Shown here: one piece after another, positions 1-6,269 of the stretch | Layout: each line of letters starts with the position of its first letter | Position numbering within the stretch: the first letter of the stretch is position 1 | From: Ruminococcaceae bacterium UBA4306 | Lineage (GTDB): Bacteria > Bacillota > Clostridia > Oscillospirales > Acutalibacteraceae | Direction: 5' to 3' | DNA: 10,331 nucleotides | Assembly (NCBI GenBank): GCA_002394725.1 | Contig: DGUQ01000075.1 | Span: forward strand, 1-10,331 | Notes under the pieces: generated by a model | The model's database searches: none | What the model saw: only the letters and a program-made list of their open reading frames with translations | What the model was told of the DNA's origin: nothing | Translations under genes and position numbers: made by a program

Positions 1-455
1 TAGAGCTCGATCTCGTCACTGCCGTCGCGCTCGGGCAGAATGCGGGTGACGACGCCCTCGATGGTGTCCGCACCGAAGAATTTGAGCACGCTGACGCGCT
101 TGTTGCCCTCGAGGACATAGAAGCGGTTCAGGTATTCATACGCCTTGATCGGGTCATGGATGCCCTCGGTGATGTGCGCCTCGCACAGGTGCTTCCACTT
201 GGTGGCAAACTCGCTGTTCTCCTCGAGGATGGGCATGAAATTCGCCGCGAAGGCAGAGGAACGTCCGCCGGTTTTGGTACCGACGATCTGCTTGATCGGG
301 ATGGGAACCAGACCGAGATTGACGACGGTAGTGGGCTTGTCCGCAGGAAGAAGCTCGTCCAGCACGGGCAGCGAGGGGGATTCGCCGTTCGCCTTGCGGC
401 TCTGGGCTTCCTTTTGACCCAGCTTTAACGCGTCTTTGTAATTGGTTTCCGACAT
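1..455 (-). CDS. ParB-like N-terminal domain protein (5' part only), possibly a BMP-family binding-protein fusion
   Basis: This gene is cut by the window edge; the first 151 codons are visible and open. The ATG at 455-453 follows an AAGGATG ribosome site. There is no signal peptide or membrane segment, so the visible part should be cytoplasmic. Residues about 47-145 resemble the ParB/sulfiredoxin-like fold: an IPIKQIVGTKTGGR stretch (52-65), then FYVLEGNKRVSVLKFFGA (112-129), which matches the ParB box II pattern (GE/N-K/R-R followed by a helix). From memory, Clostridia carry proteins with this exact type of N-terminus joined to a BMP/Med-like substrate-binding domain, annotated as BMP family ABC transporter substrate-binding protein. 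The C-terminal part lies outside the window, so the fusion is not seen. Catalytic or DNA-binding activity cannot be judged. The domain call is fairly sure; the function is not. Confidence 0.7.
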   Translation of the reverse strand, partial: MSETNYKDALKLGQKEAQSRKANGESPSLPVLDELLPADKPTTVVNLGLVPIPIKQIVGTKTGGRSSAFAANFMPILEENSEFATKWKHLCEAHITEGIHDPIKAYEYLNRFYVLEGNKRVSVLKFFGADTIEGVVTRILPERDGSDEIEL

Positions 456-537
456 ACGGATCATCCTTTCTTGTAAGGATCGGGGATGAAAAAGAAAATT
501 GTTTATGACAGGAACAGGTTTCCTGCATCCTACGTTC

Positions 538-566
538 AGTATAATACATTTGCCGCGTGTTGTCCA
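538..566 (-). promoter_or_regulatory. Sigma-A-type promoter for the ParB-like gene
   Basis: On the minus strand, TGGACA (566-561) and TATACT (543-538) are separated by 17 bases, each box one mismatch from consensus. The start of transcription would fall near 531, giving a leader of about 75 bases before the ATG at 455. Confidence 0.6.
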
Positions 567-662
567 TTGTTACTCTATGGGATTTCCGAATTTTTATACG
601 GCGTTTTTTGTGCAAAAATAAGGAGTGTCGGGACAGATGAGACCAACGAACAGGATGAAAAA

Positions 663-783
663 CATTCCGTAGGGATGACCATCGGTCATCCGCTTGACAG
701 AAACGTATATTTCCTATCTCACGCTTTCGAGAATAGAAACGCCCGTCATTCTGCGGATGGTCAATGACCATCCCTACGGAATG
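663..783. repeat. 121-bp inverted-repeat element with 15-bp perfect ends
   Basis: The ends CATTCCGTAGGGATG (663-677) and its exact reverse complement (769-783) enclose about 91 bases. Similarity of the two arms continues imperfectly inward (ATCCGC near 688-693 and GCGGAT near 753-758). The middle part (693-752) reappears at 7514-7573 with roughly 80% identity, so it is a shared module and not a chance palindrome. No open reading frame looks real here. It resembles a small non-autonomous mobile or structured repeat. Confidence 0.65.
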
Positions 784-784
784 A

Positions 785-853
785 TTGATCTGCTTCGCGT
801 TTAGGCAGTATTGATTGGAAGGGTTTCGGGAGGGGCAAGCCCCTCCCCTACAA
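785..853 (+). repeat. Intergenic hairpin repeat, copy 1
   Basis: The unit has a conserved left part (TGATCTGCTTCGCGTTTAGG, then a GGAAGGG stretch) and a right hairpin. The hairpin is GGGAGGGGC (828-836), loop AA, GCCCCTCCC (839-847), followed by CTACAA. The same plan is repeated at 912, 985, 7606, 7683 and near 8650. The strand given is arbitrary. Confidence 0.75.
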
Positions 854-911
854 GAGACGTTGCAGTGGAATTGTAGGGGGCGACATTTATGACGCCCCGC
901 GGCAGGGCGTT
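854..911. repeat. Linker module containing an inverted copy of the hairpin core
   Basis: This stretch starts with ACGTTGCAG, then TTGTAGGGGGCG (871-882) and CGCCCC (893-898), and ends in GCGGCAGGGCGTTTCATTTG. The TTGTAG is the reverse complement of the CTACAA that ends the other copies, so this hairpin core (GGGGCG/CGCCCC) is inverted. A related linker lies at 8583-8660 (ACGTTGCAG, TTTGTAGGGG, CGGCAGAGCGTTTGATGTGC). Both linkers are followed by the same GCTCCGC start of the next unit. Confidence 0.6.
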
Positions 912-979
912 TCATTTGCTCCGCGTTTGGGTGACATGGTACGGAAAGGTTCGGTACGTCGACAAGCGCCGTACCCTAC
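912..979 (+). repeat. Intergenic hairpin repeat, copy 2 (GGTACG arms)
   Basis: The left part TTTGCTCCGCGTTTGGGTGA is close to copy 1. The hairpin arms have become GGTACG (953-958) and CGTACC (970-975), still followed by CTAC. The arms differ from copy 1 in sequence but not in pairing. Confidence 0.7.
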
Positions 980-984
980 GGATG

Positions 985-1053
985 GATTGATTTGCTTCAC
1001 GTTTGAGTGACATGTTACAGAAAGGTCATGGCAGGAGCAAGCCCCTGCCCTAC
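985..1053 (+). repeat. Intergenic hairpin repeat, copy 3 (GGCAGG arms)
   Basis: The left part TGATTTGCTTCACGTTTGAG matches copies 1 and 2. The hairpin arms are GGCAGG (1030-1035) and CCTGCC (1044-1049), with CAAGC in the loop, followed by CTACGA. Together with the preceding modules this shows that most of the gene-free stretch 456-1081 is repeat DNA. Confidence 0.7.
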
Positions 1054-1081
1054 GATGCTCCGCCAACGCTTGCATAGCAAC

Positions 1082-1107
1082 AAAGGCGCAGGGGGTCCTG
1101 CGCCTTT
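1082..1107 (-). terminator. Terminator hairpin after ptsI
   Basis: An 11-bp perfect stem (AAAGGCGCAGG with CCTGCGCCTTT) encloses a 4-base loop and begins 14 bases past the ptsI stop. The minus-strand tail is TTTGTTGC, a short T stretch, so it is probably an intrinsic terminator of moderate strength for the fru-pts transcript. Confidence 0.7.
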
Positions 1108-1120
1108 TGCGGTTAGGTTA

Positions 1121-2824
1121 TCAGACAACAGATTTGAGGTAATCCGTGATCTCTTTTTCGGTTGCCAGGGACATGACCTTTTCGGCGACCTTATCTGCCT
1201 CGTCCTTTGTCCAGCTGGCGATGCACTTGCGCACCTTGAGGACGGACACGGCGGAGACCGAGAACTCGGTCAGACCGAAGCTGATCAGCAGCGGTATCAT
1301 CATCGGGTTGGCGGCAGCCTCGCCGCACATGCCGACAGGGATACCGGCGCGCACGCCGTTTTCGATAATGCTCTTGATCAAGCGTAAAACCGAGGGCTGG
1401 AACGGAGAATAGAGGTAGCCGACGTCGGAGTTGCCGCGGTCACACGCCATGGTGTAGCCGGTCAGATCGTTGGTGCCGATGGAGAAGAAGTCCGCTTCCT
1501 TTGCCAAGAGATCGGCGATCACGCCGGAGGCGGAGGTCTCGGTCATCACGCCGACGGGGATATTCTCATTGAATTCGATGCCCGAGGCGCGCAGGTCGGA
1601 TTTTGCTTCTTCCACCAGCGCCCTGCCCTCGCGCAGCTCCTCAACCGCGGTGATCAGGGGGAACATGATGCGGACGTCGCCGAACGCGGACGCGCGCAGG
1701 ATCGCCTTGATCTGTGACTTGAACATATCGCGGTGTTTCAGACAATAGCGGATCGCGCGGAAGCCCATGAAGGGGTTCTCTTCTTTTTCGAGCCCCAGAT
1801 ACGGGATCTCCTTATCGCCGCCGATATCCAGCGTGCGGATGATGAGGGGCTTGCCCTTGAGCACAACGGCGGCTGTCTTGTACGCTTCAAACTGCTCGTC
1901 CTCGGTGGGCAGAGCGGTACGATCCATGAACAGGAATTCGGTGCGGAAGAGTCCGACGCCCTCGCCGTCCTTTTCCATCGCCTTGGCGGCGTCCTTGGGG
2001 GTGCCGATATTGCAGCACAGCTCATATTCTTCACCCGACGCGGATACGGTGGGCTTGCCGCGATAGAGCTCGAGCTCACGCTTTTCTCTGAGGAAGGTAT
2101 CACGCTTGGCGGCATACTCGTCCAGCGTCTCCTGAGTGGGAGCGGTGATGACGTCGCCCGTAAAGCCGTCAACAATGATCTGCTCGCCGGAGCTGATCCG
2201 GCTGAGCGCGTTCGGTACGCTGAGCACGGCAGGGATCTCCATCGCGCGCGCCAAGATCGCGGAATGGGAGGTCTGGGAGCCGGTCTCGGCAATGATACCG
2301 ACGATGTTATCCTTCTTGATACCGGCAGTCATCGAGGGAGTCAGCTCGCGGACGACCAGTACGGTGCCCTCGGGCGCGTCGCTGATCTTGATCTCCTGCA
2401 CGCCGAGGAGGATCGCGAGCAGGCTGTCGCGGATATCCTTGACGTCGGCGGCACGCTGCATGGTCAGATCGTCGCCCGTCGCCGTGAACATATCGATGAA
2501 CATCTGACAGATCTGCTCGACCGCCGCTTCGGCGCACTGGTGCGACTTGATCAGGTTCTCGATCTCGCCCTTCATAAAGGGATCGGCGATGATCGCGATA
2601 TGACCTTCTAAGATCTCGGCTTCCTTATCGCCTGTCGATCGGCGGACGGCGTCAGCCTGTTCGAGGGTGTTCTTGGTAAACTGATCGATCGCGTCATGGA
2701 AGCGCTTGATCTCCGCGTCTACATCAGCTATTTCACGAGGCGTATAATCCAGCTTCTGGTCGAGTATCAGCATCACTCTGCCGATACCGTAGCCATCGGA
2801 AACGCCTAAACCTTTCATCATCAT
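1121..2824 (-). CDS. ptsI: Phosphoenolpyruvate-protein phosphotransferase (PTS enzyme I)
   Basis: Enzyme I transfers phosphate from PEP to HPr in the cytoplasm, the first step of all PTS uptake. The product is about 567 residues, the usual length. Domain order is the N-terminal HPr-binding helical part, the swivelling phospho-histidine domain with GSQTSHSAILAR (the His aligns with E. coli H189), and the C-terminal PEP-binding barrel. The barrel has GLFRTEFLFM, RTLDIGGDKE, FSIGTNDLT and the catalytic Cys in GMCGEAAAN (aligns with C502). Several usually conserved barrel residues differ: ETSAS where E-x-P-A is usual, NDLTGYTMA where NDLTQYT is usual, and CGEAAAN for CGExAGD. Catalytic E431, D455, R465 and C502 equivalents remain. 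The start is one of three consecutive ATGs (2824, 2821, 2818) after AAAGAGGTGATA; the in-frame GTG at 2830 lies inside the ribosome site and is rejected. It is the last gene of the fru unit. Confidence 0.96.
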   Translation of the reverse strand: MMMKGLGVSDGYGIGRVMLILDQKLDYTPREIADVDAEIKRFHDAIDQFTKNTLEQADAVRRSTGDKEAEILEGHIAIIADPFMKGEIENLIKSHQCAEAAVEQICQMFIDMFTATGDDLTMQRAADVKDIRDSLLAILLGVQEIKISDAPEGTVLVVRELTPSMTAGIKKDNIVGIIAETGSQTSHSAILARAMEIPAVLSVPNALSRISSGEQIIVDGFTGDVITAPTQETLDEYAAKRDTFLREKRELELYRGKPTVSASGEEYELCCNIGTPKDAAKAMEKDGEGVGLFRTEFLFMDRTALPTEDEQFEAYKTAAVVLKGKPLIIRTLDIGGDKEIPYLGLEKEENPFMGFRAIRYCLKHRDMFKSQIKAILRASAFGDVRIMFPLITAVEELREGRALVEEAKSDLRASGIEFNENIPVGVMTETSASGVIADLLAKEADFFSIGTNDLTGYTMACDRGNSDVGYLYSPFQPSVLRLIKSIIENGVRAGIPVGMCGEAAANPMMIPLLISFGLTEFSVSAVSVLKVRKCIASWTKDEADKVAEKVMSLATEKEITDYLKSVV

Positions 2825-2846
2825 TATCACCTCTTTATAAAAATAA

Positions 2847-2947
2847 TGTCACTGCGAACCCGTAAGGATCGGCATTAACGAAACGCCACAACCCTCCGCC
2901 CTTCGGGCACCTCCCTTAGAAAAGGGAGGCTTGGGTTCGCAATGACA
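2847..2947. repeat. 101-bp palindromic intergenic element between ptsH and ptsI
   Basis: The ends are TGTCACTGCGAACCC (2847-2861) and GGGTTCGCAATGACA (2933-2947), inverted repeats with one mismatch over 15 bases. Inside is a strong hairpin, CCTCCCTT (2910-2917) and AAGGGAGG (2922-2929), and a CGCCCTTCGGGC stretch. TGTCATTGCGA-type ends are familiar from short palindromic repeats of many bacteria; that is recollection. It fills nearly all of the 136 bases between the two genes and ends just before the ptsI ribosome site. It could lower or stabilise the ptsI part of the message. Confidence 0.7.
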
Positions 2948-2960
2948 AATAGTTCAAATC

Positions 2961-3224
2961 TTATTCGCCGAAACCGCTTTCGATCATCTCGACCGCTTCA
3001 GCCAGCGCCGCGTCTTCCTCAGCGCCGTTGCAGATGACCTCTACCTCGTTGCCGCACTTGATGCAGGCAGCGATGATATTCATCAGGCTCTTCGCGTTGA
3101 CGTCTTTACCGTTGACTCTGAGCGTTACGTCGCACGGATGCTTCATCATCGCGGCGGCAAATACATTGGCAGGACGCATATGGAAGCCCTGCGCGTTGAC
3201 GATCGTTACTTTTTTCGATACCAT
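2961..3224 (-). CDS. ptsH: Phosphocarrier protein HPr
   Basis: This 87-residue protein is the usual HPr length. It carries phosphate from EI to the EIIA domain of FruA in the cytoplasm. The active histidine is H15 in GFHMRPA; position 16, usually Ala in GLHARPA-type sites, is Met. Serine 46, the regulatory site phosphorylated by HPr kinase in Bacillota, is present in NAKSLMNIIA, so a role in CcpA-type carbon control is plausible. No HPr kinase gene is in the window. The ATG at 3224 follows an AAAGGAGATAAATT ribosome site. It sits 69 bases downstream of fruA and 136 bases upstream of ptsI. Confidence 0.95.
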   Translation of the reverse strand: MVSKKVTIVNAQGFHMRPANVFAAAMMKHPCDVTLRVNGKDVNAKSLMNIIAACIKCGNEVEVICNGAEEDAALAEAVEMIESGFGE

Positions 3225-3252
3225 AATTTATCTCCTTTGCGATTCAGGTATC

Positions 3253-3272
3253 CGGAGGGGTTGCCCCCTCCG
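3253..3272 (-). promoter_or_regulatory. Intercistronic hairpin between fruA and ptsH
   Basis: The stem CGGAGGGG/CCCCTCCG has a four-base loop and no T run, and sits 21 bases past the fruA stop. Without a U tract it is more likely an RNA-processing or stabilising stem than a terminator. It resembles the hairpin core of the window's intergenic repeats (GGAGGGG arms), so it may be a worn copy of that family. Confidence 0.5.
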
Positions 3273-3293
3273 CGTACCGGTATTTACGATGGA

Positions 3294-5240
3294 TTATTCT
3301 TCTACAGGCTTCTTGAGTACGGAGAGGATCAGACCGCCTGCTACCGCGCCGATGACCAGCGCGAGGAAGTACATGAGGGGCTTGCCGATGGTGGGCAGTA
3401 CGAAGATACCGCCGTGAGGAGCCATCAGGGTGCAGCCGAACAGCGCGGACAACGCGCCTGCGACGGCGGAGCCTACGATACAGGCAGGGATGACCGGCCA
3501 CGGATGACCTGCGGCGTAAGGGATAGCGCCCTCAGTGATGAAAGAAAGACCCATGATATAGTTGACGGGACCGTTCTTTCTCTCCTCGGCAGTCCACTTC
3601 TTCTTGAAGAAGGTGGTGGACAGCGCGATCGCGATCGGGGGTACCATACCGCCGATCATAACGGCAGCCATGATCATGAAGGGGCCTTCGTTGGTGCCGA
3701 TGGCGCCGGAAGCCAGCAGACCGGTCGCGGTGACGTAAGCAGCCTTGTTGAAGGGGCCGCCCATGTCGATCGCCATCATACCGGCGAGCAGCGCGCATAC
3801 GGGAACGATGAGAGCGGGATTCTGCGCCATAGCGGATACGCCCTCCGTCAGCTTGCCGTTGAGCCAGCCGACGATCGGGTTGACAGCGCACATCATGACG
3901 CCGACAACGCCGAGACCGACGAGCGGATAGATCAGTACGGGCTTGATTCCCTCCAAAGCACGCGGCAGATGGTCGCAAACCTTTTCGATCATCTTCATCA
4001 GCCAGCCTGCGAGGAAGCCCGCGAGCAGAGCGCCGAGGAAGCCGGAAACAGCAGCGCCGTCGCCGCCGGGAGCGGCAAAGGTGGAGCCGGTAGCCGCCAG
4101 CGAGCCGCCGACAAAGCCGACGAGCAGACCGGGACGGTCAGCGATGGAGCGTCCGATAAAGCCGGCAAGGATCGGGAGCATGAAGCCGAACGCCACGCCG
4201 CCGATGGTCTTGAACCATGCCGCTACGGGAGTAGCCGAACCGAAGTTGCCGTCCTGCGGCGCGCCGGAGAGCGCGTCGATCAGGAACGCGATCGCGATAA
4301 AGATACCGCCTGCGACAACGAACGGAAGCATATGGGAAACACCGTTCATCAGGTGCTTATAGAGCTTTCTGCCAAAGCTCTCATCGCCGACGGAGGCGGA
4401 GCCGCCCTCAGCCTTTTTGTCGCTGTGGAATACGGGAACCTCCTTGTTGACGATCTTGTTGATCAGCTCCTGCGGCTTATGGATGCCGTCGGCAACCTTG
4501 GTGGAATAGACGGGCTTGCCGTCAAAACGGGCGGTCTCAACGCTCTTGTCAGCCGCGATGATGATACCGTCGCAGTTGGCGATCTCGTCAGCGGTCAGCA
4601 CGTTCTTCGCGCCGCCGGAGCCGTTGGTCTCGACCTTGATGGAGATCCCCATCTCGTTGCCTGCCTTTTGCAGGGCTTCCGCCGCCATGTAGGTATGCGC
4701 GATACCGGTGGGGCAAGCGGTGACGGCGAGAACCTGATAGCCGTCTTTCTTTGCCGCTACAGGGGCAGCCGCCTCCTCGGGGAACTGAGCCGCTTCCTGC
4801 TTGTCGATGATGTCGAGGAACTCCTTGGGAGTCTGAGCCGCCTTGAGCTTAGCGGTGAAATCCTCGTGCATCAGCATTTGCATGAGGCGCGCGAGCACCT
4901 CCAGATGAACGTCGCCGTCCATGGTAGCCGCGATCATGAAGATCAGCTTGCAGGGGGCGCCGTCGGGAGATTCATAATCAACGCCGTTCGGAACTGTGAT
5001 CGCCGCCAAAGCCGGAGCCTTGACCGCTTCGCTCTTCGCGTGAGGGATCGCTACCTCCATACCGATGGCGGTGGTGCCCATCTCCTCGCGCTTGAGGATA
5101 CCCTCCTTGTACGCGGCGGCGTCCTTTAAGTTGCCGCTCTTTTCGTGCAGAGCAACCAGCGTGTCGATCGCCGCGCTCTTTGATGAAACCTGCGCGCCCA
5201 GTTGGATCGCGTCAGCTTTCAACAAATCTGTGATTCGCAT
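3294..5240 (-). CDS. fruA: Fructose PTS enzyme IIABC (fused fructose permease)
   Basis: FruA imports and phosphorylates fructose, giving fructose 1-phosphate. All three parts are fused in 648 residues in the order EIIA, EIIB, EIIC. EIIA (about 1-150) has the active His67 in MEVAIPHAKS. EIIB (about 167-265) has the phospho-cysteine Cys176 in TACPTGIAHT. EIIC (about 290-645) is a multi-helix membrane domain with GGPFNKAAY (494-502) and the sugar-site motif ITEGAIPYAAGHP (568-580); E570 is the usual key Glu. A flexible Glu/Ala/Pro linker (150-166) joins EIIA and EIIB, and another (about 272-288) leads into EIIC. The ATG at 5240 follows AAAGGAGAGTATTT. Neighbours fruK and fruR support fructose as substrate rather than mannitol or mannose. 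Confidence 0.96.
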   Translation of the reverse strand: MRITDLLKADAIQLGAQVSSKSAAIDTLVALHEKSGNLKDAAAYKEGILKREEMGTTAIGMEVAIPHAKSEAVKAPALAAITVPNGVDYESPDGAPCKLIFMIAATMDGDVHLEVLARLMQMLMHEDFTAKLKAAQTPKEFLDIIDKQEAAQFPEEAAAPVAAKKDGYQVLAVTACPTGIAHTYMAAEALQKAGNEMGISIKVETNGSGGAKNVLTADEIANCDGIIIAADKSVETARFDGKPVYSTKVADGIHKPQELINKIVNKEVPVFHSDKKAEGGSASVGDESFGRKLYKHLMNGVSHMLPFVVAGGIFIAIAFLIDALSGAPQDGNFGSATPVAAWFKTIGGVAFGFMLPILAGFIGRSIADRPGLLVGFVGGSLAATGSTFAAPGGDGAAVSGFLGALLAGFLAGWLMKMIEKVCDHLPRALEGIKPVLIYPLVGLGVVGVMMCAVNPIVGWLNGKLTEGVSAMAQNPALIVPVCALLAGMMAIDMGGPFNKAAYVTATGLLASGAIGTNEGPFMIMAAVMIGGMVPPIAIALSTTFFKKKWTAEERKNGPVNYIMGLSFITEGAIPYAAGHPWPVIPACIVGSAVAGALSALFGCTLMAPHGGIFVLPTIGKPLMYFLALVIGAVAGGLILSVLKKPVEE

Positions 5241-5270
5241 AAATACTCTCCTTTCATTTTATTTTGAGAT

Positions 5271-5284
5271 TTATAACGTTATCA
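5271..5284 (-). promoter_or_regulatory. Candidate catabolite-responsive element (cre) before fruA
   Basis: The minus-strand sequence TGATAACGTTATAA matches the CcpA site consensus TGWAANCGNTNWCA at 12 of 14 positions and contains the palindrome ATAACGTTAT. It lies 31 bases before the fruA start, within the operon. It is a pattern match only; such matches also arise by chance. Confidence 0.3.
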
Positions 5285-5285
5285 A

Positions 5286-5316
5286 TGTCATCCGGAACAT
5301 TCCGTGTTGAATGACA
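5286..5316. repeat. 31-base imperfect inverted repeat between fruK and fruA
   Basis: The ends TGTCAT and ATGACA enclose an inner CGGAA/TTCCG stem. A separate small stem, ATGATA-TCAG-TATCAT, lies at about 5333-5348. No T run follows, so this is not an obvious terminator. It may act on the mRNA or be a repeat remnant. Confidence 0.4.
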
Positions 5317-5363
5317 ATAATTACCTGGGTGATGATATCAGTATCATTAAGTTAAAATAGAGT

Positions 5364-6269
5364 TTACTTGAGCTGGGCAAAGACCTCGTCGATCTTCTTT
5401 CTGGTCGCCAGCCCCGGCAGGAAGGACGTCGCGTTGCCGCATGCGGAGCCGAGCTTGAGCGCGTAGCCGTAATCGCCTGTCTTGAGGTAACCGGCGATGA
5501 AGCCTGCTACCATGCTGTCGCCCGCGCCGACAGTGTTGAGAACCGGCTGCTTCAGCGTGCCGCAGGAATGCGTCGCGCCTGTCTCATCAAGCAGGAACGC
5601 GCCCTTGCGCCCGAGCGATACGATGACGTTGCGCGCGCCCATCTCCTGCAGCTTGCCGGCGTACTTCTTGACGTCATCCTCGGTCTCGACTTCCTTATGG
5701 AAGATCTCGGAGAGTTCGAGGCGATTGGGCTTGATCAGGAAGGGGTGCATGCTCAGTGAGTTGACCAGCAGCTTGCGGGTCGCGTCAACGGCGATCATGA
5801 TCTTCTTATGCTTGACGCGATCGAGCATACGCTCATAGATATCGTCGGGGCAGGTCTTGGGGATGCTGCCGGCGAGGACTAAGGTATCGCCGTCCTTGAT
5901 TCGGTCGAGCTTTTGCATGAGCTGTTCAAGCGCGGCGTCGGGGATATCGGGGCCCTGACCGTTGATCTCGGTCTCGCCGCCTGCCTTGATCTTGATATTG
6001 ATACGAGTGAAGCCCTCGTCCAGATGGATGAAATCGGTGTGGATGCGATTGTGGCGCAGCCCCTTCTCGATCGCTTCACCCGTGAAGCCTGCCAAGAATC
6101 CGAACGCGGTGCTGTCTAAGTCCAGCTCCGCCAACACCTGTGACACGTTGAGTCCTTTACCGCCGAAATAGAATTCTTCGCTGTCGGTACGGTTGGTGGT
6201 GTTGGATCGCATACTCGACATACGCACGATATAGTCGATCGACGGGCTGAGCGTTACGGTATAAATCAT
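5364..6269 (-). CDS. fruK: 1-phosphofructokinase (PfkB family)
   Basis: FruK phosphorylates fructose 1-phosphate, the FruA product, with ATP to fructose 1,6-bisphosphate for glycolysis. The 301-residue length is typical. The start MIYTVTLSPSIDYIV is the standard opening of the 1-phosphofructokinase/tagatose-6-phosphate kinase branch. FGGKGLNVS (36-43) is the PfkB N-terminal substrate motif. NTVGAGDSMVAGF (245-257) is the C-terminal motif with the catalytic base D251 and the GAGD anion hole. The ATG at 6269 overlaps the fruR stop by four bases (ATGA), and its ribosome site AAGGAGGT lies inside the end of fruR, a sign of translational coupling. Tagatose-6-phosphate kinase is the alternative, but the fruA and fruR neighbours favour 1-phosphofructokinase. 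Confidence 0.94.
   Translation of the reverse strand: MIYTVTLSPSIDYIVRMSSMRSNTTNRTDSEEFYFGGKGLNVSQVLAELDLDSTAFGFLAGFTGEAIEKGLRHNRIHTDFIHLDEGFTRINIKIKAGGETEINGQGPDIPDAALEQLMQKLDRIKDGDTLVLAGSIPKTCPDDIYERMLDRVKHKKIMIAVDATRKLLVNSLSMHPFLIKPNRLELSEIFHKEVETEDDVKKYAGKLQEMGARNVIVSLGRKGAFLLDETGATHSCGTLKQPVLNTVGAGDSMVAGFIAGYLKTGDYGYALKLGSACGNATSFLPGLATRKKIDEVFAQLK

Noticed and set aside
154..915. Minus-strand open frame of 253 codons across the gene edge and repeats
   Set aside because: It runs through intergenic repeats and then the ParB-like gene in the wrong frame; composition is not protein-like.
663..1053. CRISPR array
   Set aside because: The units are about 70 bases with inexact repeats and no regular unique spacers, and no cas genes are present.
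1733..2611. Plus-strand open frame of 292 codons
   Set aside because: It is the antisense shadow of ptsI with no ribosome site or recognisable domain.
3138..5129. Long plus-strand open frame of 663 codons
   Set aside because: It is the antisense shadow of fruA; its composition is rich in D, R, G and H and has no family features, while the minus frame is a clear EIIABC.
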